A stretch of 64,000 bases of DNA, from positions 2,484,501 through 2,548,500 of the forward strand of contig NZ_AP023243.1 of the NCBI RefSeq assembly GCF_016756495.1. The letters run 5' to 3'. This document shows, piece by piece, positions 52,877 through 62,024 of the stretch; within the stretch, counting starts at the first letter, position 1, and each line of letters opens with the position of its first letter. Position numbers and translations under genes: made by a program. The DNA comes from Mesorhizobium sp. 113-3-3 (GTDB taxonomy: Bacteria > Pseudomonadota > Alphaproteobacteria > Rhizobiales > Rhizobiaceae). Under the pieces are notes generated by a model. That model did no database searches and had not been told where the DNA came from. It worked only from the letters and a program-made list of their open reading frames with translations.

Positions 52877-55852
52877 CTAGTCGGACTGTTCCACCGGAAA
52901 TGATGCCCGCGCCTTGCTCTTGCCAACCTGTTGGGCACCGTTCTTGGCTGCGGATTTCTTGCGTTCAACCGATCCGCTTCGGGCGTTTTTCCGCCAGTCG
53001 TCGATGTAGTTCTTTACCGCCAGGTCGTGCCGGAACTCGCCGACACGCTCTTGTTGCATCTTGTAGGCTTCGCTTTTGTCCTTGATGTCGAGGCCGTCGA
53101 AGGCGCGCTTCACGGAATGGAACCCGAGAGCCCGATACGACTCCATCTGCTCCTCGGAAAAGAATTGATGGCCCGTCGATTCGTGCGGAAACAACGGATT
53201 GCGGCGCTCATAGTCGAGCACATAATCGGGCTCATCGCCGGTCACCGCAGCCTTGATATAGAGCAGCAGCCCCTCTTCCTCCTGACCCGCCTTGCCGGCA
53301 TAGGCTATGCGTCCGATTGCGAAATGGCGCAAATGAGCCAGGTTTTCGAGTGGCTGTCTCTTCTGTCTGTCCGCCTGCCGTTGGATGACGGTTTCGCGGA
53401 TCGGCTGCCAATCCAGTTCGATGCGGGTTCCTTGATCGATCCGGATAAACCGCTGCACATCGCAGAACGCGCCGAAGTTCATCCCCGGATCCGCTTCGCC
53501 ATCGATGACGATGATCAGTTTGCATTTGCGCTTCAGCAATTGATAGAGGCCGAGATTGTCGAGATGCCCGCCATCGGTGATGTAGATGCGCGAACTGTCC
53601 GACCTCAAGATTCCGAAGGCCTCCTGGAACAAATAGAGGCGCATATATTCTTCCCAGCCACGCTGCTCGGTCTTCTTCGCGGCTGTTTCTGGCACAATGG
53701 TCTTGGCCTTCCGTTCGGCTTTCTCCGCGGCAACCTGTTGGCTATAGACGTCGATGCCTCTGCGAAAATGCTCCCAGTAGAGCAGCTTCTGCGGATTGGC
53801 GAGCCAAAATCCCATTCGCAGGTTCAACATTGCCAAGGTCGGGCCGAGCAGTCCGATATTTATACGACCCATGCTCGATGATACGGCAGCACCAGATATC
53901 GCTGCCGCCGTCGCCAGATCCAGCTGATTTTCGCACTCCGCCAAGCGTTTTGAAGGCGCATAGCCGGTCGCATCGCTGCCGACGTAATTCTTCGAGAATA
54001 CAAAAAACTCGGCGTCCCTGCCTCGCTTTGCGGGGTCAAACTCGGCGGCCTTTGGAGTGCCCCGCTTCGACCGTTTGACGTTAAGAGTTCCGTTCACCAG
54101 CAAGTAAGGCGCCATCCTGCTGATCTCATGCAATTTCATGGCTTTCTGCTTGGTGTTGTTCAAGTCAAAAGCCGCCTGGAGCCGGTCTCGATAGAGGCGA
54201 TGCAGGCCGTTTGAATTTTCCGTAAAGAACAGTGCGGCAAGCCAGACCGAAAGCGTCAGCCCCACATAGTTGAACAGCACCGACCATTGATCGTTGGCGT
54301 TCGACTGACGAACCGCTGCCGCTGCCAGGGCGGCAATAAACAGTGCGGCCACGATATAAAAAGCGATGCTGGGCATTATTGGGGGAGAGCGCAACCGGTC
54401 CGCAAGGAAAGTAAGTCGTTCCCTCCAGGTTAGATCTGTGCCGGCTTTGCCCGGCCTATAGGTGACGAACCACGAGCTGACCATCAGCCCGGCTGTGCCA
54501 AGGATGAACCACCAGAAATAGTTGTCGCCGGTCAACCAGCGCGGACCAAGCGCATACCCCACAATGACCCGGCCCGGTGGTTCGAAGGAGATGCCCAATG
54601 AAGCCATGACGTTCTGCAAAACCGGGAATAGTTGGGCAAGATGGGCGAGCAGCCCGACAAGCAGGGATGGCTCAGAGCCCAATGGCGGCTGAACTTTTAT
54701 TCCCCAGGCGACAAGCATGATGAACAGGCCGTAGAGCAGCAGTGGCAGCGCCAGGCCCACGGCATAGAAGGCGGATTGCGCCAGCAGCCCTTGAAGCCAC
54801 ACGCTTGTCTTTTGGGAGTTCAGCGCCCGTTCGATCCAGCCGACCAGGATGCCGCGGAAGGCCGCCGTCGAAGCGATCAAGGCGGCGGCGCTGGTAGCCA
54901 GCGCCTTCAGCGTGAAGCCGACATCCGAGGCCGTCTGGAGCCAGATCGCGAAATTGATCACGTAAGGCTGCAGTTCGACGAACACCGACACGCAGAGCAG
55001 CACGAGCAACCATCTGCCCATCGCAGCGCCCCGAGATGAAGGTTCGACGAGGTCTCGTGCCTTGGCGCCGCCGACAAAGTCGACGATCGAGCGCGACAAC
55101 GCCCAGCCTATGAGCCAACACCCAAGGGCTCCGGCAAAGACCTTGCTCATGATCCATGGATTGCTGATGTAGGGATACAGCCATTGCCAGCCGCCATACT
55201 TGTTCAAGCTGTAGCACCAGAACCATTGGTCGCTCGGGCAAGCGAGGAAAGGCAGCAGGTCCGAAATCAGACTGTGCTTGAGATGCTCCGTGGTCGGGTT
55301 GGCCAGGATAAGCAAAGTGGCCAAGGGCAACATCGCTGTGAGCAGCAGCAGGAAGTTCACCATCAGGCCACGCAACATGATTGCAAGCGACAGGCCGATA
55401 TCTTTCAGGCCGTTGGGCGCCAGGAACTTGCTGTTGTCCCGTAGATGCTTGACTTCCCTGGAGTCGCTGCCGTTCTCTTCATCATCGGCAAAGGGGAACT
55501 CGAGCTCCTCGGCGGATGGTTCGGGGACCTTTCCATGGGGGTGTTTTGCGCTTCGGGTCAACGCCGCGACCAGGCTTGTCCCGATGTAACCGCCACCCGA
55601 CACGGTCGACAGGTAGTCGATCTTCGGAATCAGGCCGTAGAGATGCAGGGCCTGCAATGCGCCGAGGGAAAATGACGCCGAGCGGATTCCACCACCCGAC
55701 AAGGCGACACCGAAGAGATCGTCCGGCTTCGCGCCGGGACGTCGTTTAAGGATATCCCGATACTCGTCCGCGAGCACGCGATCGAACTTGACGGAGCCTG
55801 ACCTTGATGCCGATTTTGGTGGTTCAGTTACTCCCGCCACAAGCGCCCCCAT
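52877..55852 (-). CDS. Large multi-pass membrane protein with split patatin-type lipase domain
   Basis: A 991-residue protein. Residues 45-100 carry the first patatin elements: the oxyanion motif GGGIRS (53-58) and a nucleophile elbow with Ser85 in STVSGGGYIG. About eight to ten membrane helices follow (residues 150-560). The patatin Asp (DGG) appears only at residue 760 in YITDGGHLDNLG. So a lipase active site would form from two parts separated by 675 residues with membrane segments between them. Substrate is probably a membrane lipid; activity is inferred. It ends within 61 bp of the decayed hlyU copy. No strong ribosome site precedes the ATG. Confidence 0.85.
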   Translation of the reverse strand: MGALVAGVTEPPKSASRSGSVKFDRVLADEYRDILKRRPGAKPDDLFGVALSGGGIRSASFSLGALQALHLYGLIPKIDYLSTVSGGGYIGTSLVAALTRSAKHPHGKVPEPSAEELEFPFADDEENGSDSREVKHLRDNSKFLAPNGLKDIGLSLAIMLRGLMVNFLLLLTAMLPLATLLILANPTTEHLKHSLISDLLPFLACPSDQWFWCYSLNKYGGWQWLYPYISNPWIMSKVFAGALGCWLIGWALSRSIVDFVGGAKARDLVEPSSRGAAMGRWLLVLLCVSVFVELQPYVINFAIWLQTASDVGFTLKALATSAAALIASTAAFRGILVGWIERALNSQKTSVWLQGLLAQSAFYAVGLALPLLLYGLFIMLVAWGIKVQPPLGSEPSLLVGLLAHLAQLFPVLQNVMASLGISFEPPGRVIVGYALGPRWLTGDNYFWWFILGTAGLMVSSWFVTYRPGKAGTDLTWRERLTFLADRLRSPPIMPSIAFYIVAALFIAALAAAAVRQSNANDQWSVLFNYVGLTLSVWLAALFFTENSNGLHRLYRDRLQAAFDLNNTKQKAMKLHEISRMAPYLLVNGTLNVKRSKRGTPKAAEFDPAKRGRDAEFFVFSKNYVGSDATGYAPSKRLAECENQLDLATAAAISGAAVSSSMGRINIGLLGPTLAMLNLRMGFWLANPQKLLYWEHFRRGIDVYSQQVAAEKAERKAKTIVPETAAKKTEQRGWEEYMRLYLFQEAFGILRSDSSRIYITDGGHLDNLGLYQLLKRKCKLIIVIDGEADPGMNFGAFCDVQRFIRIDQGTRIELDWQPIRETVIQRQADRQKRQPLENLAHLRHFAIGRIAYAGKAGQEEEGLLLYIKAAVTGDEPDYVLDYERRNPLFPHESTGHQFFSEEQMESYRALGFHSVKRAFDGLDIKDKSEAYKMQQERVGEFRHDLAVKNYIDDWRKNARSGSVERKKSAAKNGAQQVGKSKARASFPVEQSD

Positions 55853-56395
55853 CGCTTATTACATATGCCTACTTTCTTATATAATAAAACATAGTTATGG
55901 GCAACGCCCGGATTAATATTCATTATTTCGACTATTGTTTGCAAATAATCGACTCCAGCGAAAGTCGTAGTGAAATCATGAATTGAGCGGAGAATAATAA
56001 ATAGCTGTGATCACTCGAACCTTAGGAGTTTCCATAAGATTTTGGATCAGCTTTTTTGCGATGATTTTACGACCCGGCCGTATGGGTATTCACAAGATAT
56101 TCGAAATCCAGCCACTGGTGGCTGGGCCATCATGGCGAAGGCCCGCTTTCACGCGCGAAAGTCTCAAAACAGGCCGTCATCGGTTCTTTGGGCCACCGAA
56201 GCAACCCGCGGCCACTGAAGAACTCGAAGACTATGCCGGCGACGCTGCGCTGAGCTCTGCAAGCCTCATGGTTCCGTAGACTGCGCTGCATAAGCCCAAT
56301 TTATCGTCATCCCTCATTTTTGAAGACGTTACACCGACTTCCGCCATCTGTAGCTTCGGTGGCACATTGGGAAATGCGTGGGATTTGGTGGGTCG
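55853..56395. other. AT-rich intergenic region upstream of the patatin gene
   Basis: 543 bp, markedly poorer in G+C than its surroundings from 55860 to about 56060 (for example tataataaaacatag near 55880). Inverted repeats attattt/aaataat (around 55922-55949) and cgact/agtcg (around 55950-55968) are present. It likely holds the patatin promoter. A possible frame at 56007-56279 starts with GTG and has no ribosome site, so I do not call a gene. I see no other support for a gene here. Confidence 0.6.
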
Positions 56396-58834
56396 ATGCA
56401 GACATTTGCGCGGGTGGTGGTTGTCGGGGGCGGGTGTGTCGGCGCGGGCATCCTGTACGGCCTGGCCAAGCGTGGCTGGACCGACGTGGCACTGCTCGAA
56501 CGCACCCAGCTGACCGCCGGCTCGACCTGGCATGCGGCCGGCCTCGTCCCGTCCTATGCCCGCAACATCAATATCGGCCGGATGATCAACAAGACCATCG
56601 AGATCTATGAAGGGCTGGAGGCCGAGACCGGGCAGCCGGTCGGCTGGCACAAATGCGGCCAGTTGCGCATTGCCAACAGCCGCGACCGGCTCGACGAATA
56701 CAAGAGCTATATGAGCGTGGCCGACGTTCAGGGCATGCGGGCGCATTTGCTGTCGCCGACGGAGGCGAGGGCGCTCTGCCCGCTTCTCGACAACAAGCAC
56801 ATGCTGGGCGCGCTCTATCATCCCGATGACGGCCATATCGCGCCGGCCGACGTGACCCATGCCATGGCCAAGGGCGCGCGGGATCTGGGCGCCAAGATCT
56901 ATCTCAACACCGAGGTCACCGGCTTTCAGCGCACCGCCAACGGCGAATGGCGGGTGGCGACCAACAAGGGCGACATCATCTGCGAGCACGTGGTCTGCGC
57001 CACCGGCAATTACGCGCGCCAGACCGGCGCGTTGCTCGGCCTCGACATCCCCGCCATCCCGATCCTGCACCAGTACTGGATCACCGAGCCGGTGCCGGAG
57101 ATCGTCGAGCGCAAGCGTGCTGGACGGCCGGAAATGCCGATCCTGCGCGACGAGGGTTTTGAAGGCTATCTGCGCGAGGAAGGCGACGGCTTCATGTTCG
57201 GGCCCTACGAGCGCACCGAACACCTCAAACTGTTCGCAGAGGACGGTGTGCCCGCCTGGTTCGGCGCCGATCTCGTGGAGGAGGATTTCGAGGCGGTGTC
57301 GTGGAACTGGGAGCAGGCGACGCAGCTCGTGCCGGCGCTGGGACGTGCCGGCATCAAGGCCAATGTCCGCGGTCCCTTTCAGATGACGGCGGACGAGCTT
57401 CCGCTGATGGGACCGGCCTGGGGCCTGCCCAATGTGTGGTTGGCCGAGGGCGTGCCGGGCGGCATATTGTGGGGCGGCACGATCGGCTATTATCTCTCGG
57501 AGCGGATCGTCGAAGGCGGCAACAGCCTCGACACCTCCGATCTCGACCCACGCCGCTTCGGCGACTACGCCAACAAGGCCTGGACGCGTGAGAAAGTCCG
57601 CGAGGCCTGGGGCACGCATGCGGAGCAGAAGTATCCGGGACAGGACATGCCCGCCGCCCGGCCGCAGAAGACAGCGCCATCCTATGCGCGGTTGACCGAA
57701 CTGGGAGCGGTCTGGGGCGTGCTCAACGGCTGGGAGATGCCCAACTGGTTCGCGCCTAGGGGTGTCGAGGCCAAGGACCAGTACAGCTGGCGCTGGACCG
57801 CCAAGGGCGTCTTCGTCGGTGAGGAGGTGCAGGCCGTGCGCAACGCCGTCGGCCTGGTCGAGATGACGCCGATGACCAAGTTCGAGGTGTCGGGGCCGGG
57901 CGCGGCCGCCTGGCTCGACAGGATCCTCGCCAACCGACTGCCGGCGACCGGCCGCGCCGTGCTGGCGCATCACCTCACCGCTGCCGGCGGCGTGCAGGCC
58001 GAATACATGGTAGCACGGCTTGGCGACGACAGCTTCTATCTGATTTCGACGCCGCGCGCCGAACGCTGGAATTTCGACGATCTCTCAAGGCTGTTACCGG
58101 CCGACGGCAGCGTCAGCCTGAGGAATGTCACCAGCGAACGCGGCTGCTTCACGGTCGTCGGGCCGAAGGCGCGCGAGGCGCTGCAACCGCTGACCGAGAT
58201 CGACCTGTCGAACGCCGCCTTTCCCTGGTTCGGTGTTAAGACCGGCAGCGTGGCGCTTGCCAGCGACGTGCGGCTGCTGCGCGTCAACTACGAAGGCGAG
58301 CTCGGCTGGGAACTCTATCATCCCATGGCCTATCAGCGGCAATTGCTGGACGCGATCCTCACGGAAGGCGAGAAACACGGCATGCGGCTTGTCGGGCTGC
58401 ACGCGCTGGAATCGCTGCGGCTCGAAAAATCCTACCGCGCCATGTATCGAGACATGAATCCGGAGCTCAATGCGCTGGAGAGCGGGCTCGAACGCTTCAT
58501 CCGCCTTGACAAGGGCGATTTCATCGGCCGAGACGCGGTCCTGAAGTACAGAGCTGGGAATGACCAGCGCCGCTCGGTGACGCTCAAAATAGAGACCGAC
58601 GGCGCCAGCACGCTTGCCAGCGAGGGGCTTTATATCGGTGGCGAACTGGTCGGGCGCATCACGTCGGGCGGCTATGGCTACACGCTCGGGCATGATGTGG
58701 CGCTGGCGCTGCTGCCCGAACGTCTCGGCACGCCCGGCACGAAGCTCGACGTCGCCATACTGGGCGAATGGAAGACCGCTGAAGTCATCGCGGATTCGCC
58801 ATATGACCCCAACTCGGTCAGGGCGCGGATGTAA
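56396..58834 (+). CDS. FAD-dependent oxidoreductase of the dimethylglycine/sarcosine dehydrogenase type
   Basis: An 812-residue two-domain enzyme. The N-terminal half is a DAO-type FAD domain: VVVVGGGCVGAG near residue 7 is the dinucleotide-binding loop, and TAGSTWHAAGL places His46 where the flavin is covalently attached in dimethylglycine dehydrogenase. The C-terminal half (from about residue 430) is GcvT-like, folate-binding, with DQYSWRWTAKGVFVG and ESLRLEKSYRAMYRDMNPE. It would demethylate an N-methyl amino acid and pass the C1 unit to tetrahydrofolate. Exact substrate unknown. The start at 56396 gives the family N terminus; an ATG at 56378 adds six residues. Confidence 0.88.
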   Translation: MQTFARVVVVGGGCVGAGILYGLAKRGWTDVALLERTQLTAGSTWHAAGLVPSYARNINIGRMINKTIEIYEGLEAETGQPVGWHKCGQLRIANSRDRLDEYKSYMSVADVQGMRAHLLSPTEARALCPLLDNKHMLGALYHPDDGHIAPADVTHAMAKGARDLGAKIYLNTEVTGFQRTANGEWRVATNKGDIICEHVVCATGNYARQTGALLGLDIPAIPILHQYWITEPVPEIVERKRAGRPEMPILRDEGFEGYLREEGDGFMFGPYERTEHLKLFAEDGVPAWFGADLVEEDFEAVSWNWEQATQLVPALGRAGIKANVRGPFQMTADELPLMGPAWGLPNVWLAEGVPGGILWGGTIGYYLSERIVEGGNSLDTSDLDPRRFGDYANKAWTREKVREAWGTHAEQKYPGQDMPAARPQKTAPSYARLTELGAVWGVLNGWEMPNWFAPRGVEAKDQYSWRWTAKGVFVGEEVQAVRNAVGLVEMTPMTKFEVSGPGAAAWLDRILANRLPATGRAVLAHHLTAAGGVQAEYMVARLGDDSFYLISTPRAERWNFDDLSRLLPADGSVSLRNVTSERGCFTVVGPKAREALQPLTEIDLSNAAFPWFGVKTGSVALASDVRLLRVNYEGELGWELYHPMAYQRQLLDAILTEGEKHGMRLVGLHALESLRLEKSYRAMYRDMNPELNALESGLERFIRLDKGDFIGRDAVLKYRAGNDQRRSVTLKIETDGASTLASEGLYIGGELVGRITSGGYGYTLGHDVALALLPERLGTPGTKLDVAILGEWKTAEVIADSPYDPNSVRARM

Positions 58835-58986
58835 GGCAGATCTGATATCAGGTGTTGCTGTTCCCGATGCTGCATGCCCTCTCGGACCAGGCATTGTCGC
58901 CATCGGGCGCCGTGGGCTCTCGTGTAACTTGTGGGCAAAATCAATCGCTGGGATATGATTTGAGTTCTCAGTAGCAACGGATCCCA

Positions 58987-60417
58987 ATGACCATTACCTC
59001 GGCGCCAATCATCGTCCTCTTCCGAAACGACCTGCGGGTCTCGGATAACGGTGCGCTCGCGGCTGCGAGCGCCACGGGCAAACCCGTCGTGCCGCTGTTC
59101 ATTTTTGACGAAGAGCAACAGGATGCGCGTCCCGCAGGCGCCGCCAGCCGCTGGTGGCTTCACCATTCGCTTTCAGCGCTGGGAAATTCGCTCGGGCTAC
59201 TGGGAGTGCAGCTTGCCTTGCGGCAGGGGGCAACGAAAGAAATCGTCGCAGAGACAGCAAGGACTACCGGTGCTGACGCCGTCTTCTGGAACCGGCGATA
59301 TACTCCCGTGAGCATCACCGCCGACACGGCGCTGAAGTCCGAGTTGCGCGCGGAGGGGTTTCAGGCAGAAAGTTTCGACGGCTTCCTGCTGCACGAGCCG
59401 TCTCGGCTCATGACGCGATCCGGCGACTTCTACAAAGTGTTCACGCCCTTCTACAACCGGCTTGCGGAAGACGAATTTCGAGATCCGTTTGACGCGCCGA
59501 CCTCGATTGTCGCGTGGCAGGGCGAGCTGCGCTCAAGCAAGCTCGACGAGTTCAAGCTTCTACCCAAAAGCCCCGATTGGTCGTCCGGCCTTGCCGAACG
59601 CTGGCAGCCCGGTGAACAAGGCGCGGCAGAGAGTTTGGCGACTTTTCTCGAAGATAGGCTCGGCAATTACACCGATAGTCGGAACGTGCCCGGCGTCCAA
59701 GGGACCTCGGGGTTGTCACCGCATCTCGCGCACGGCGAAATCACACCGTTCCAGATAATGGCGGCCTTGCGGCGCAGGCGCGGTGAAGGCGTACAGACCT
59801 TCCGTAAGGAACTCGCCTGGCGCGAGTTCTCATATCATCTGCTTTTCAATAGGCCAAAGCTGCATATCGAAAATTTTCGCCCCGAATTCGATGCATTCGA
59901 ATGGAGAAGCGCGCCGGCGGCTCTCAGGGCGTGGCAGTCCGGACGAACCGGCTATCCCATAGTGGACGCCGGAATGCGTGAACTCTGGCAGACCGGCTGG
60001 ATGCACAATCGCGTCCGCATGATCGCGGCGTCGTTCCTTATCAAGGACCTTCTCATCGACTGGCGTGCTGGCGAGGAATGGTTCTGGGATACATTGGTGG
60101 ATGCCGACTCTGCCAACAACCCGGCTAGCTGGCAGTGGGTGGCCGGATCAGGCGCCGACGCCGCGCCTTATTTCCGGATTTTCAATCCGATACTTCAGGG
60201 TGAGAAATTCGATGCGGATGGCAGTTACGTCCGGCGCTATGTGCCGGAACTGGCAAAGCTGCCCGACCGCTATGTGCACCGACCATGGGAAGCTCCGGCT
60301 TCGGTTCTGAAGGAGTGCGGCATCACCATCGGCGAGAATTACCCTTCGCCGATTGTGAACCATTCTGACGCCAGGGAGCGCGCGCTGGCCGCCTATCGCG
60401 ACACACGAAGCAATTAG
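58987..60417 (+). CDS. phrB: Deoxyribodipyrimidine photolyase (class I CPD type)
   Basis: Repairs UV-made cyclobutane dimers using blue light. The 476-residue protein starts with the antenna-binding domain (IIVLFRNDLRVSDNGALAAAS) and carries the FAD region: TFRKELAWREFSYHLLF, GYPIVDAGMRELWQTGWMHNRVRMI, and DTLVDADSANNPASWQWVAG. In related bacteria such as Rhodobacter, photolyase belongs to the RpoE-ChrR singlet-oxygen regulon, and that gene pair is next to it here. I see no RpoE-type promoter directly upstream of it. The ATG at 58987 is the first in frame with the family N terminus. Confidence 0.95.
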   Translation: MTITSAPIIVLFRNDLRVSDNGALAAASATGKPVVPLFIFDEEQQDARPAGAASRWWLHHSLSALGNSLGLLGVQLALRQGATKEIVAETARTTGADAVFWNRRYTPVSITADTALKSELRAEGFQAESFDGFLLHEPSRLMTRSGDFYKVFTPFYNRLAEDEFRDPFDAPTSIVAWQGELRSSKLDEFKLLPKSPDWSSGLAERWQPGEQGAAESLATFLEDRLGNYTDSRNVPGVQGTSGLSPHLAHGEITPFQIMAALRRRRGEGVQTFRKELAWREFSYHLLFNRPKLHIENFRPEFDAFEWRSAPAALRAWQSGRTGYPIVDAGMRELWQTGWMHNRVRMIAASFLIKDLLIDWRAGEEWFWDTLVDADSANNPASWQWVAGSGADAAPYFRIFNPILQGEKFDADGSYVRRYVPELAKLPDRYVHRPWEAPASVLKECGITIGENYPSPIVNHSDARERALAAYRDTRSN

Positions 60418-60500
60418 GATCAGTCGCGGACCATCCATTATTCGAGGCGAGGAATAGGTCGCGGCAAGTCCAGCAGAGCGGGACATGGGTAGCGCTCCTT

Positions 60501-60601
60501 AAAGCGTTTCACCGTTTCATGGAAACGCGAACCGCTCTAACTCTTTGTTCTGACGCAACTCCTGACGGAAAACCGCTCACACTTTTCCTGGAATTGCTCT
60601 A
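60501..60601 (+). repeat. Interspersed palindromic repeat, copy B
   Basis: About 101 bp, closely matching copy A (4222-4318) and, inverted, copy C. It contains agcgtttc/gaaacgcg-like arms in the 5' half and the gcaact...ggaattgc hairpin in the 3' half. Its end supplies the TAG stop of chrR (60599-60601, minus strand), between convergent phrB and chrR. Confidence 0.9.
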
Positions 60602-61219
60602 AAGCCTGAGCAGCGGCTGTATGATGCGGCCAAGCCGGCTTTGAAGCACGATATTACCCTTGAGTGCTACGATACAGATGCAAGGGTCGCCGTCACATAC
60701 GGTCGGCTTGTGCTCCATCGTCTCGTCAGCCTCGTCGAAGTCGCCAGGGCCGTAGCGGCCGAACTGGTGTTCGAATGCGCCTTCGAGCACGCATGTCCAT
60801 TCGTAGCCGGTATGTTTATGGTGGGGCAGCTTGGTTCCTGGCGCTGCCTTCAGCATGAACACCTTGATGTTCGAGACTTCAGGCACCGACACCGAACGTT
60901 GGCGAACACCCGGCCCGACCCAACGCCATGGCCCAAGCTGATACCGGCCAAGCGGTTCTTCGGGCATCTTGTCAGGGGCCGCTGAGTTCTTATCGATCAG
61001 GCGCAACACATTTCGCAGCGCGCCTGGCTCCAATGACACCGGTGTTGCCTGTTCAAGAAGCTCGCCACCGATCGCCTCGTACCCGCCCACCTTGCGGCTG
61101 CAGGCAGCGCACAAAGAAAGATGCATCGAAACGATAAGCCCACGGGCTTCATCAAGCGTGCCGGAAGCAAAGGCCGCGAGGGTCTCTTCAGTCGGATGAT
61201 GGGCAATGGCATCAGTCAT
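60599..61219 (-). CDS. chrR: ChrR-type zinc-binding anti-sigma factor
   Basis: Holds the partner RpoE inactive until singlet oxygen or organic peroxide releases it. The 206-residue protein has the zinc anti-sigma motif HLSLCAACSRKVGG (HxxxCxxC) near residue 33 and a C-terminal cupin domain: LPHHKHTGYEWTCVLEGAF and DFDEADETMEHKPT contain the His and Glu ligands. This ZAS-plus-cupin architecture is diagnostic of ChrR. Its start overlaps the RpoE stop (ATGA at 61216-61219). The stop codon lies in repeat copy B. Confidence 0.93.
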   Translation of the reverse strand: MTDAIAHHPTEETLAAFASGTLDEARGLIVSMHLSLCAACSRKVGGYEAIGGELLEQATPVSLEPGALRNVLRLIDKNSAAPDKMPEEPLGRYQLGPWRWVGPGVRQRSVSVPEVSNIKVFMLKAAPGTKLPHHKHTGYEWTCVLEGAFEHQFGRYGPGDFDEADETMEHKPTVCDGDPCICIVALKGNIVLQSRLGRIIQPLLRL

Positions 61220-61767
61220 TTCAGCTCACCAACTCTGTCTCTCAACCTTTGCAGGGCAAGCCTGATCCGTGACTTGACGGTGCCCAGCGGGATGCCGAGG
61301 AGACTTGCGATCTCGCCATGTGCAAGGCCATCGAAGAATGAGAGGCGAATGACGCGCAACTGTTCATCGGGCAGTGCTACCATCGACGACCTGACTTGAG
61401 CCTCACGCTCGGCGACGAGAAGCAGGCTCTCAGGCTCGTCGTTGTCTTCCTCTTCCAGCATGCCATCTTCCTCGATCCATGCAGTGGCGCGGCCTTCACG
61501 GCGCATCTCGTCGACGCTGACGTTGCGAGCAATCGCATAAACCCAAGCCGACGCGGTCGCTCGCTCGGGATCATATTGTGCAGCCTTGCGCCAAAGTCTG
61601 ATCAATGTTTCCTGCGCCAGATCTTCAGCACGATCGCGACTTGCACCACGCCGCATCATCATCGCCTTGATGCGCGGCGCATAATGTTCGAACAGTTGCG
61701 CGAACGCGTCGCGATCCTGGCTTGCCGCGACACGCATGATTAGCCGGGCTGCATCGAATTCCACCAT
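61216..61767 (-). CDS. rpoE: ECF sigma factor RpoE (ECF11, ChrR-controlled)
   Basis: A 183-residue sigma factor with region 2 (FAQLFEHYAPRIKAMMMRRGA, DRAEDLAQETLIRLWRKAAQYDPERATASAWVYAIARN) and region 4 (LPDEQLRVIRLSFFDGLAHGEIASLLGIPLGTVKSRIRLALQRLR). It shares the operon and an ATGA overlap with ChrR, the ECF11 arrangement controlling responses to singlet oxygen, including photolyase in related bacteria. The start at 61765-61767 fits the family; a longer frame to 61839 overlaps the promoter candidate. A TGATCC-N18-TA element lies upstream. Confidence 0.92.
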   Translation of the reverse strand: MVEFDAARLIMRVAASQDRDAFAQLFEHYAPRIKAMMMRRGASRDRAEDLAQETLIRLWRKAAQYDPERATASAWVYAIARNVSVDEMRREGRATAWIEEDGMLEEEDNDEPESLLLVAEREAQVRSSMVALPDEQLRVIRLSFFDGLAHGEIASLLGIPLGTVKSRIRLALQRLRDRVGELK

Positions 61768-61830
61768 CGCTCTGCTATACGCTCTATCCTGCTCCGGCTG
61801 GCAAGGCAGCGTTACTGGTTTCTGTAGGCC

Positions 61831-61858
61831 ATTACGCATCAGGCGGTCTTTTGGATCA
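61831..61858 (-). promoter_or_regulatory. Candidate RpoE-dependent promoter of rpoE-chrR
   Basis: On the minus strand, TGATCC (61853-61858) is followed after 18 bp by TAAT (61831-61834), 64 bp before the start codon. TGATC-type -35 elements are the published hallmark of ECF11 promoters; the exact spacing rule is from memory. Autoactivation is expected. Confidence 0.6.
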
Positions 61859-61928
61859 CTGATTTGATCGACTTCTGACTTTCAGATCACTTTTGTCCGA
61901 TCAGCCCATCAGTTTTTAGCGCGAGGGG

Positions 61929-61954
61929 TGATCCATTTCGCGCCGGCAGCCGTA
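61929..61954 (+). promoter_or_regulatory. Candidate RpoE-dependent promoter of the hypothetical gene and second sigma gene
   Basis: TGATCC (61929-61934) followed after 18 bp by TA (61953-61954, TATCG), on the plus strand, 70 bp before the ATG at 62025. It has the same layout as the rpoE upstream element, in the other direction. Shared control by RpoE is inferred. Confidence 0.55.
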
Positions 61955-62024
61955 TCGCAACAAACATCAGTCCACAGCCGGTCGGCGCACACTGATCCAA
62001 GGTGCAAACAGGGAGGGGCCTGAC

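Noticed and set aside
56007..56279. A 90-residue GTG-started frame in the AT-rich gap
   Set aside because: No ribosome site, no hydrophobic or domain pattern, and it covers a region poor in coding features.
56231..57973. A 580-residue minus-strand open frame over the dehydrogenase gene
   Set aside because: It lies opposite a well-supported oxidoreductase, reads as arginine- and histidine-rich low-complexity protein, and shows no domain.
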